Positions 46,619-54,418 of a stretch of DNA of 64,000 bases are shown here, in pieces. The notes under the pieces were generated by a model. That model saw only the letters and a program-made list of their open reading frames with translations. It did no database searches and was not told the DNA's origin. This stretch comes from Maribacter thermophilus. Its GTDB lineage: Bacteria > Bacteroidota > Bacteroidia > Flavobacteriales > Flavobacteriaceae. Position numbers and translations under genes: made by a program. Each line of letters opens with the position of its first letter. Position 1 is the stretch's first letter. Location of the stretch: positions 1,154,402 through 1,218,401 of the forward strand of contig NZ_LDAS01000001.1 of the NCBI RefSeq assembly GCF_001020565.1. Reading direction: 5' to 3'.

Positions 46619-47392
46619 ATGGCTAAACGTTTTTATATTTTATTTTTCCTTATCCTTTTTATAGGGCCAATGATCAGAGCTCAAAACTTCAATAAAGAAG
46701 TAGAGGCTAAAATAAATATAGACTCAAAGGGTGTGTTAACCGACATTATCTTCTCTGCCTACAACAAAACAAGTATAAAAAAGAGTCTCAGGTATAAAGC
46801 TTTAATCGTAAAAAATGCGAGCCCCACATCCTCAAAGGAACAGTTCGATGACGAACAATATTTTGTCATCGAAGCGGGCGAGCGCAAAAATATCAGCAAA
46901 ACAACGTTATCATTGGAAAACAAAGAGAGAACAATAGTTTTTGTTCTCTTGTACGAAGAAGAAAAGGTAATCGGCAAAGACCGTATCGTAATCAACGGTT
47001 TTGAGGGAGAGGATGATATGCAGCCAAAAGTGGTTCAAAAAGACAATTTAATAGAGCCCAACAAAAGGAAGCAATCTCAAGACATAGATTTAATGAAGGG
47101 GCTTGTATTTGAAAATACAAAAACAAAACCTGGGCGGGATTTCTATCAAATGTTTTACCTAGCCTACCAAAACAATAACATCAATGGAAACGAAATCGTC
47201 AAGGTCGATGAGGTATTGGCCATAGGCGGCAACACCCAAATTAAGATATACGCAGGTAATGAACTGGTGGTTCAGTTCTTTTTAAATCCACGAAGTTCAT
47301 ATATCAAAGAAATGGTAGATCAATCCATTTTAAGAATCAACCAATATTTTATTCACAATAGGGCTATCAGTCAAAATACTATTCAATATTAA
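46619..47392 (+). CDS. csgE: CsgE-like curli adaptor with an extra N-terminal CsgH/CsgC-like domain
   Basis: This protein of 257 residues (I prefer the ATG at 46619 to a TTG at 46610) has a signal peptide (GPMIRAQ). The C-terminal part (~155-250) matches CsgE: GRDFYQMFYLAYQNN, then IKIYAGNELVVQFFLNPRSSYIKEMV and a final helix. CsgE is about 129 residues in E. coli; here ~125 residues precede it. That stretch looks like an immunoglobulin-like beta-sandwich, with KKSLRYKALIVKNASPT, EQYFVIEAGERKNIS and TIVFVLLYEEEKVIG, the strand order of CsgH/CsgC, periplasmic inhibitors of curlin aggregation. CsgE identity is firm; the CsgH reading is inference. Confidence 0.85.
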   Translation: MAKRFYILFFLILFIGPMIRAQNFNKEVEAKINIDSKGVLTDIIFSAYNKTSIKKSLRYKALIVKNASPTSSKEQFDDEQYFVIEAGERKNISKTTLSLENKERTIVFVLLYEEEKVIGKDRIVINGFEGEDDMQPKVVQKDNLIEPNKRKQSQDIDLMKGLVFENTKTKPGRDFYQMFYLAYQNNNINGNEIVKVDEVLAIGGNTQIKIYAGNELVVQFFLNPRSSYIKEMVDQSILRINQYFIHNRAISQNTIQY

Positions 47393-47393
47393 T

Positions 47394-47786
47394 ATGAAAC
47401 TACTAACCTTTTTATCTTTTTTATTTACAATATCGGTATACTCGCAACAATTGGTGTATACTCCCAAAAATCCAAACTTTGGTGGAGAAACCTTTAATTA
47501 CCAATGGTTGCTAAGTTCGGCACAGGCGCAAAACTCCTTTACCGATGATCGTGGTTCGAACGACGAACAATCTGAGCTCGAATACTTTCAAGAAAGCTTA
47601 AACAGCCAACTTCTGGGGCAGCTTACAAGGTCCGTTTACAATTCTGAGCTTGGTGACGGCCTAGAGCCGGGTACTTTTAATGTTGGCGATCTGCTGTTAG
47701 AAATTTTTGAATCTGGAGAAGGCTTAGTCGTAAATATTCTTGACACCACTACAGGAGAACAAACCCAAATCATAATTCCGAACTAA
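47394..47786 (+). CDS. csgF: CsgF-like curli assembly protein
   Basis: This 130-residue protein has a signal peptide followed at once by the CsgF signature QQLVYTPKNPNFGGETFNYQ, then LLSSAQAQNSF. In E. coli, the mature CsgF N-terminus inserts into the CsgG channel and couples secretion to nucleation. It starts 1 bp after the csgE stop and is 5 bp before csgG, so translation is coupled. Confidence 0.93.
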   Translation: MKLLTFLSFLFTISVYSQQLVYTPKNPNFGGETFNYQWLLSSAQAQNSFTDDRGSNDEQSELEYFQESLNSQLLGQLTRSVYNSELGDGLEPGTFNVGDLLLEIFESGEGLVVNILDTTTGEQTQIIIPN

Positions 47787-47791
47787 AAAAT

Positions 47792-49183
47792 ATGAAACTT
47801 TACCAAAGTTCCCTCGCCATAGGGCTTCTTGTACTGCTATGTGGTTGTGGCACCTATTTTAACCAACCCTTGGCACCAAGCAAGGCAAGAATAGGAGAAA
47901 CCACCCAGAAATCTTATTATTTAAAAAACCTACCCTTGCCAAAAGAACCTATTGTCGTAGGGGTATATAATTTTAAGGACCAAACAGGCCAGTATAAAAG
48001 TGTTGAAAATGCCAGCACGTTCAGTACTGCCGTGCCACAAGGTGCGACTACGATGCTCATTAAAGCCCTAGAGGATTCTAAATGGTTTACCCCAATAGAA
48101 AGAGAAAATTTATCCAACCTTTTGAACGAGCGGAACATTATACGATCTACTCGGCAAGAATATACCGGAGACCAAAGCGGGCAACCAAATCTACCCCCAT
48201 TGTTATACGCCGGTATTTTACTTGAAGGGGGTATAATTTCATATGACACAAATATTATAACGGGGGGCTATGGTGCACGCTATTTTGGCACCGGTGGTTC
48301 TACACAATACAGGCAAGACCGTATAACCATATACCTTAGGGCGGTCTCTACCTCCAACGGAAAAATATTAAAGACCGTTTACGTGTCCAAGACTATATTA
48401 TCACAAGCACTGGATGCCAGTTTGTTTAAATATGTAAAATTTCAACGCCTATTAGAAGTTGAAACCGGTATTACTAAAAACGAACCTATACAATTGGCCA
48501 TCCAAAATGCCATAGAAAATGCTGTTGAATCACTGATAATAGAAGGCATACAGGACAATCTGTGGAGCACCATGGAAGGTACGGCAGTAAACGATTCTAT
48601 TGTTTCTTTATACAATCAAAGAAAACTGGAAGAGGAATCCACTCTTTTGTACAATAGAAAACAGGCCCCTCATGTACTAAAGAACAGTATAGGTATTTTT
48701 GGGGGTACTCCAGTGCTTAATGCCGATTTTTCAAAGAAATCCCTTGGTGCCGGTGGCGGAATAAAATATAGCCGTTACCTATCCCCTAAAATAGACATAG
48801 GTATAAAAGGGGATTATTTCTACTTTACCGGTGGCCAAAATTTCTATAAAGAATATATGTCCGGTAACTTTCAATTGGGATATACCATTTTACCGTTTGA
48901 TGATTTGACCCCATATATTTATGGTGGTATAGGAGGCATTTTCGATTTACGGTCACCAGACCCAAACCTTACCGAAGATACCTCGGGCATAAACCTACAA
49001 TACGGCCTAGCATTAAAATACAACATTAACCCTAGACTCTCCCTTTTCGTAAACGCAGAAAACAACCACACTACCAGTGACGCCATAGATGATGTGGTAA
49101 ATGGAAAAAGAGACGATTTCTATTATAATTTCTCTATCGGATTAGAGTGGAGATTTGGCAAAAACATGAATAAACGTAATTGA
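47792..49183 (+). CDS. csgG: CsgG-type curli secretion pore with C-terminal barrel-like extension
   Basis: This 463-residue lipoprotein (LLCGCG lipobox) matches CsgG over residues ~30-275: VGVYNFKDQTGQYKS, FSTAVPQGATTMLIKALEDSKWF, NLLNERNIIR, GGYGARYFGTGGSTQYRQDRI and SKTILSQALDASLFKYV. The pore is a nonameric outer-membrane channel for curlin. In the constriction region, the F of FSTAVPQ is kept, but the residues aligned with E. coli Tyr51 and Asn55 appear to differ. E. coli CsgG ends near residue 277; here ~170 residues follow with the pattern of a small outer-membrane beta-barrel (IGIFGGTPVLNADFSKKS... YGLALKYNINPRLSLFVNAE... YNFSIGLEWRFG). Confidence 0.93.
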   Translation: MKLYQSSLAIGLLVLLCGCGTYFNQPLAPSKARIGETTQKSYYLKNLPLPKEPIVVGVYNFKDQTGQYKSVENASTFSTAVPQGATTMLIKALEDSKWFTPIERENLSNLLNERNIIRSTRQEYTGDQSGQPNLPPLLYAGILLEGGIISYDTNIITGGYGARYFGTGGSTQYRQDRITIYLRAVSTSNGKILKTVYVSKTILSQALDASLFKYVKFQRLLEVETGITKNEPIQLAIQNAIENAVESLIIEGIQDNLWSTMEGTAVNDSIVSLYNQRKLEEESTLLYNRKQAPHVLKNSIGIFGGTPVLNADFSKKSLGAGGGIKYSRYLSPKIDIGIKGDYFYFTGGQNFYKEYMSGNFQLGYTILPFDDLTPYIYGGIGGIFDLRSPDPNLTEDTSGINLQYGLALKYNINPRLSLFVNAENNHTTSDAIDDVVNGKRDDFYYNFSIGLEWRFGKNMNKRN

Positions 49184-49190
49184 AAATATA

Positions 49191-50720
49191 ATGAGCATTT
49201 TTAAGAATCAATATTTTAAGGCCACATTTCTTATAGTCTTCTTATTACTAGTATCATGTGAAGAGGATACCATAGGCGATGAAGCCTTCGGAACTTTGGA
49301 AGGAAAAGTGGTTTCCAATAGTTTCAACGTTCCCCTAGAGAATGTAAAAATAACCACAAACCCTTCTTCTACTACCGTTTTTACTGATAAAGATGGGTAT
49401 TTCGTTATTGAGGATATTAGTATCGGCGACTATTCCGTACAAGCCGATAAAGATGATTTTGAGACTTCTTTTGAACCATCTACCATTTATAGCAATAAAA
49501 CCACTACGGTAGTTTTTGAACTGGATAGTGTGGCCTCTAAGAATTTACAACCGGCCATACCAACCTTGATTTCCCCACAAGACAAGGCAACGGATATCTC
49601 CAATCCCGTACAATTTGTTTGGTCTTCGTCTAAAAATGATTCCGATACCATTACCTATACATTTGAATTAAGGGAAGGCAATACGGGAGAAATTCAAATT
49701 TTTGAAAATATACAAGACACTACCCTAACTATCGATAATTTATCGGTGGGTGCAAATTATTTTTGGCAAGTTACCGCCAATGATGCTATCACAGAGTCTA
49801 CACAAAGTAAAATAAGCAGTTTTCAATTAAGAGGAATTGAAAACAACAGGTTTTTATATGTTAGAACGCTTAACGGAAACAATGTTATCTTTTCGGGAGG
49901 AGAACCCAGTGGGGTAAACAACTCTGAGGTAAACCAACATGAAATTCAATTGACATCCTCTGAATTAAACTGTTATAGACCCAAAGCAAACAGAACCGTA
50001 AACAAAATAGCCTATATAAGTAATCAAGGAGGAGAATCACATTTATTTACCATGAATTTGGACGGAAGCGATAAAACACAATTGACCCAGAGTATTCCGA
50101 TAGCAGGGTTTAGAAACGATGAAATTGAATTTGCCTGGTCTAACAATGGTAACGTTATCTACTACCCTAATTTCAACAGTTTATATGCCATAAATATTGA
50201 TGGATCGGGGTTATCAAAGGTTTACGAATCACCTTCTGGAGAATTTATTACAGAAGTGGCGACCAACCTATCGAACAATTTAATAGCCATAAAGACCAAT
50301 GATGCCGCCGGATACAATGTTAAGATACAAACAATAAACCCAGTCAGTAACACCGTTACAAGAACTATAGTAGAAGGAATCCCCGGAGCTTTTGGAGGAT
50401 TGGACTATTCTATAAACGGAAACAAAATATTGTATACGAGAGATATTTCGGGAATTGAAAATGCTCAATACCGTCAACTCGATAGCCGAATTTTTGAATA
50501 CGACATTGCAAATGAGAGTTCCTTAGAGATAGATACCGATAAGCCAACTGGTTATAACAACCTTGATGTGGGATATGCACCAAACGAAGGTTATGTAATT
50601 TATATACTTACATCCAATGATGGTATATCTGAAAAGAAAATTTACAGAAAGGAAATTAATGCCAGCGAAGCTGACCCAGAATTGTTGTTCACCAATGCTT
50701 TCATGCCCAATTGGGAATAA
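49191..50720 (+). CDS. Curli-operon lipoprotein with regulatory-like, Fn3-like and beta-propeller domains
   Basis: This 509-residue protein has lipobox LLVSC (Cys23). Three parts can be seen. The first (~33-112) is a carboxypeptidase-regulatory-like domain (GTLEGKVVSNSFNVPLENVKITT, then TDKDGYFVIEDI). The second (~120-218) is an Fn3-like sandwich (PTLISPQDKATDISNPVQFVW). The third (~225-509) is a TolB/PD40-type propeller (IAYISNQGGESHLFTMNLDGSDKTQLT). It starts 7 bp after csgG, is in the curli operon and has no counterpart in E. coli csg. It may anchor or gate fibres at the surface; that is inference. Confidence 0.85.
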   Translation: MSIFKNQYFKATFLIVFLLLVSCEEDTIGDEAFGTLEGKVVSNSFNVPLENVKITTNPSSTTVFTDKDGYFVIEDISIGDYSVQADKDDFETSFEPSTIYSNKTTTVVFELDSVASKNLQPAIPTLISPQDKATDISNPVQFVWSSSKNDSDTITYTFELREGNTGEIQIFENIQDTTLTIDNLSVGANYFWQVTANDAITESTQSKISSFQLRGIENNRFLYVRTLNGNNVIFSGGEPSGVNNSEVNQHEIQLTSSELNCYRPKANRTVNKIAYISNQGGESHLFTMNLDGSDKTQLTQSIPIAGFRNDEIEFAWSNNGNVIYYPNFNSLYAINIDGSGLSKVYESPSGEFITEVATNLSNNLIAIKTNDAAGYNVKIQTINPVSNTVTRTIVEGIPGAFGGLDYSINGNKILYTRDISGIENAQYRQLDSRIFEYDIANESSLEIDTDKPTGYNNLDVGYAPNEGYVIYILTSNDGISEKKIYRKEINASEADPELLFTNAFMPNWE

Positions 50721-50864
50721 TAATTATCATGGTCTAACTAAGAAACTGTCTATTATTTAAGATTTATTTTAATAAGTTTAAAATACTGATCCAGCTAATA
50801 AAAAAACATAACGCACTACCTGTAGTTAATTTGCTCACTTGTTCATGATTAGCGCTCAAAATCG

Positions 50865-50872
50865 TAGTTTTG
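50865..50872 (+). promoter_or_regulatory. -7 promoter element of uvrA
   Basis: TAGTTTTG matches TAnnTTTG, 17 bp upstream of the uvrA start. A TTG at 50839-50841 is 23 bp further upstream. The leader would be ~10 nt. Confidence 0.4.
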
Positions 50873-50889
50873 CAACTTTGCTATGATTC

Positions 50890-53724
50890 ATGATCGATTA
50901 CGAAGAAAATATTGAGGTTCAAGGTGCCCGTGTACACAACCTTAAAAATATAGATGTTACCATACCCAGGGAAAAACTCGTTGTTATTACGGGGCTTTCT
51001 GGAAGCGGAAAATCCTCATTGGCCTTTGATACCATATATGCAGAGGGACAAAGACGATATATCGAAACTTTTTCGGCCTATGCCAGACAATTTTTGGGTG
51101 GTTTGGAAAGACCCGACGTAGATAAAATAGACGGTCTTTCCCCTGTAATTGCTATTGAACAAAAAACAACCTCTAAATCTCCGAGGTCTACGGTAGGTAC
51201 CATAACAGAGGTCTACGACTTTCTTCGTCTTTTGTATGCACGTGCCGGTGATGCACATAGTTACAATACTGGAGAAAAAATGGTCAGCTACAGTGATGAC
51301 CAGATAAAAAAACTGATCATTGATTCTTATAGAGATAAGAAAATAAATATACTCGCACCGATAATAAAAGCAAGAAAAGGACATTACAGAGAGCTGTTTG
51401 AACAAATTGCCAAGCAAGGTTTTGTTAAAGTGAGAGTAGACGGGGAAATCAAGGATCTCGTAAAAGGGATGAAGGTAGACCGTTATAAGACCCATGATAT
51501 AGAAATTGTCATAGACCGACTCAAAGTGGTAGAGAACGACGATTTGCACAAGCGTCTATCAGAAACCATAAATACCGCTATGTACAGTGGCGACAATGTG
51601 TTAATGGTTTTGGAAGAAGGCACTGAAGACCCCCGCTATTTTAGCAGAGACCTCATGTGCCCTACCACAGGCATCTCATACCCTACACCAGAGCCCAATA
51701 CATTTTCGTTTAACTCCCCAAAGGGCATGTGCCCACACTGTAGTGGTTTGGGGCACGTGTACGAAGTAAACGAGAACAAAATTTTTCCGAACAAAAAACT
51801 ATCTATAAAAAGTGGAGGCATTGCCCCATTAGGAGAATACAAAAAATCATGGGCTTTTAAACAAATAGAGATAATTGCCCAACGCTATAATTTTGAACTT
51901 ACAGATCCTATTAACAAAATACCACAGCAAGCCTTAGAGGTTATATTGCACGGTAGTAACGAAAGTTTTGAGGTAGATTCAAAATCACTTGGTGTAAAAA
52001 GAACTTATAAAATTGATTATGAAGGTATTTCAAACTTCATAAAAAGCCAATTCGAAGAAGCCGAATCCACCACTATAAAGCGATGGGCAAAAGAATATAT
52101 GGACAAAACCAGTTGCTCGGTATGTGGTGGCAGCAGGTTAAGAAAAGAGTCCCTTTATTTTAAAATAGACGATAAAAATATTGCCGAGCTCGCAAACATG
52201 GATATTGCGGAATTGGCAGACTTCTTTAAAGGACTGGAAAAAAAACTGGAAGGCAACCAATTAAAGATAGCCCAAGAGATCATCAAAGAAATTAAAACAA
52301 GAATTCAATTTCTTCTAGATGTAGGTTTAGACTATCTTTCCTTAAACCGAAGCTCCAAATCACTATCGGGTGGCGAAGCACAAAGAATTAGGCTGGCAAC
52401 GCAGATAGGTTCACAATTGGTAGGTGTGCTATATATACTCGATGAACCCAGTATTGGTCTTCATCAAAGAGACAATAGCCGCCTAATAAAATCTCTAGAA
52501 GCCTTAAGAGACATAGGCAATTCCGTTATTGTGGTAGAGCATGACCGCGATATGATAGAGCGTGCGGATCATGTCATAGACATTGGACCAAAAGCAGGAA
52601 AACATGGCGGCGAAATAATATCGGAAGGAACCCCCGAAGAACTTAAAAACCACCATACCCTTACAGCGGATTATATTACCGGGGTAAAAGAAATAAAAGT
52701 ACCGGAAACCAGGAGAAAAGGCAACGGAAAAAAAATTATACTATCAGGTTGTACGGGCAACAACCTAAAAAATATTACGGTAGAATTTCCTCTAGGTAAA
52801 ATGATTGGTGTAACCGGCGTTTCGGGAAGCGGAAAATCTACACTTATAAACGAGACCTTATACCCTATCATGAACGCCCATTATTTTAATGGTGTAAAAA
52901 AACCGATGCCCTATAAAAAGATTACCGGACTGGAGCATATTGATAAAGTTATTGACATAAACCAATCACCCATAGGGCGAACACCACGTTCCAACCCTGC
53001 CACCTATACAGGTGTTTTTAGCGAAATAAGATCATTGTTCGCAAAAACACCTGAAGCCTCCATAAGAGGGTACAAACCCGGGAGGTTTAGTTTTAATGTA
53101 AAGGGAGGACGTTGCGAAACCTGCCAAGGTGGAGGTCTACGTGTTATCGAAATGAATTTCTTACCGGACGTTTTTGTAGAATGCGAAACATGTAACGGAA
53201 AACGTTTTAATAGGGAAACCTTAGAAATACGCTATAAGGGAAAATCTATTTCGGATGTACTTGAAATGACCATTAATGAAGCCGTGGATTTTTTTGAACC
53301 AATTCCGAAAATCCATCGTAAATTAAAAACAATACAAGATGTTGGCCTAGGTTATATATCTTTAGGGCAACAATCCACTACCCTATCGGGTGGCGAGGCC
53401 CAACGTATTAAATTGGCTACCGAACTATCCAAAAGAGATACGGGAAACACCTTCTATATATTGGATGAACCCACCACCGGTCTTCATTTTGAAGATATTA
53501 GGGTATTAATGGATGTGCTTAACAAACTGGTGAACAAAGGAAATACCGTATTGGTAATAGAACATAATTTAGACGTTATTAAAATGGTAGACCATGTTAT
53601 AGACATTGGTTATGAAGGTGGACGATCTGGAGGGCAATTAGTGGCATCGGGGACACCGGAAGAAATTTGTAAAGTAAAAAAAAGCTATACGGCAGAGTTT
53701 TTGAAGAAAGAATTAAAAATGTGA
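50890..53724 (+). CDS. uvrA: Excinuclease ABC subunit UvrA
   Basis: This 944-residue protein is full length for UvrA. Two ABC ATPase modules are seen, with Walker [10 protein letters not shown] and GVSGSGKST and signatures [17 protein letters not shown] and [17 protein letters not shown]. Zinc motifs [19 protein letters not shown] and CETCQGGG...CETCNGKRF are present. UvrA scans DNA for bulky lesions and loads UvrB in nucleotide excision repair. It stands 8 bp before the LOG-family gene. Confidence 0.98.
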   Translation: MIDYEENIEVQGARVHNLKNIDVTIPREKLVVITGLSGSGKSSLAFDTIYAEGQRRYIETFSAYARQFLGGLERPDVDKIDGLSPVIAIEQKTTSKSPRSTVGTITEVYDFLRLLYARAGDAHSYNTGEKMVSYSDDQIKKLIIDSYRDKKINILAPIIKARKGHYRELFEQIAKQGFVKVRVDGEIKDLVKGMKVDRYKTHDIEIVIDRLKVVENDDLHKRLSETINTAMYSGDNVLMVLEEGTEDPRYFSRDLMCPTTGISYPTPEPNTFSFNSPKGMCPHCSGLGHVYEVNENKIFPNKKLSIKSGGIAPLGEYKKSWAFKQIEIIAQRYNFELTDPINKIPQQALEVILHGSNESFEVDSKSLGVKRTYKIDYEGISNFIKSQFEEAESTTIKRWAKEYMDKTSCSVCGGSRLRKESLYFKIDDKNIAELANMDIAELADFFKGLEKKLEGNQLKIAQEIIKEIKTRIQFLLDVGLDYLSLNRSSKSLSGGEAQRIRLATQIGSQLVGVLYILDEPSIGLHQRDNSRLIKSLEALRDIGNSVIVVEHDRDMIERADHVIDIGPKAGKHGGEIISEGTPEELKNHHTLTADYITGVKEIKVPETRRKGNGKKIILSGCTGNNLKNITVEFPLGKMIGVTGVSGSGKSTLINETLYPIMNAHYFNGVKKPMPYKKITGLEHIDKVIDINQSPIGRTPRSNPATYTGVFSEIRSLFAKTPEASIRGYKPGRFSFNVKGGRCETCQGGGLRVIEMNFLPDVFVECETCNGKRFNRETLEIRYKGKSISDVLEMTINEAVDFFEPIPKIHRKLKTIQDVGLGYISLGQQSTTLSGGEAQRIKLATELSKRDTGNTFYILDEPTTGLHFEDIRVLMDVLNKLVNKGNTVLVIEHNLDVIKMVDHVIDIGYEGGRSGGQLVASGTPEEICKVKKSYTAEFLKKELKM

Positions 53725-53731
53725 TTTATAT

Positions 53732-54418
53732 ATGAGAAACGAAAAACACCCTAAAGGATGGAATGAAATAAAGACCAATGACTCATGGGCCATCTTTAAG
53801 ATTATGGGAGAGTTCGTAAACGGTTTTGAAAAAATGAGCAAAATAGGACCCTGTGTTTCTATTTTTGGCTCGGCCAGAACCAAAGAACATAATAAATATT
53901 ACCAATTGGCGGTCAGTATTGCAAAAAAAATATCGGAAGCCGGCTATGGTGTTATTACAGGAGGTGGCCCCGGTATTATGGAAGCTGGCAACAGGGGCGC
54001 CAATCTTGCCGGTGGCACATCGGTAGGCCTTAACATAGATTTGCCTTTTGAACAACACGACAACCCCTATATAGACGGTGATAAAAGTCTAGATTTCGAT
54101 TACTTTTTTGTTAGAAAGGTAATGTTCGTTAAATATTCACAGGGTTTTGTGGTTATGCCGGGCGGTTTTGGAACGCTGGACGAACTTTTTGAAGCGATAA
54201 CCCTTATACAAACTCACAAAATTGGTAAATTTCCCATTATTTTGGTCGGAAGCGATTTCTGGTCCGGTCTTTTTGATTGGATAAAAGATACTATGCTCAG
54301 TTTTGGTAACATAAGTGCCGAAGACTTGGACCTGATCAAAATTGTAGATACCGAGGAAGAAGTCGTAAACATTATCGATTCGTTCTATAAAGGTCATACT
54401 CTTAGTCCTAATTTTTAG
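53732..54418 (+). CDS. LOG-family phosphoribohydrolase-like protein (TIGR00730 type)
   Basis: This 228-residue protein has the LOG pattern. SIFGSARTKEHNKYY, GYGVITGGGPGIMEAGNRGA and the signature VVMPGGFGTLDELFEAITLIQTHKIGKFP are seen. Family members cleave cytokinin- or AMP-type nucleoside monophosphates to a base and ribose phosphate; older notes as lysine decarboxylase are not supported. It is 8 bp after uvrA, and its stop shares a base with the following GTG start. Confidence 0.93.
   Translation: MRNEKHPKGWNEIKTNDSWAIFKIMGEFVNGFEKMSKIGPCVSIFGSARTKEHNKYYQLAVSIAKKISEAGYGVITGGGPGIMEAGNRGANLAGGTSVGLNIDLPFEQHDNPYIDGDKSLDFDYFFVRKVMFVKYSQGFVVMPGGFGTLDELFEAITLIQTHKIGKFPIILVGSDFWSGLFDWIKDTMLSFGNISAEDLDLIKIVDTEEEVVNIIDSFYKGHTLSPNF

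Noticed and set aside
53732-54418. Lysine decarboxylase
   Set aside because: The PGGxGTxxE motif marks the LOG family; there is no PLP-binding lysine decarboxylase signature.
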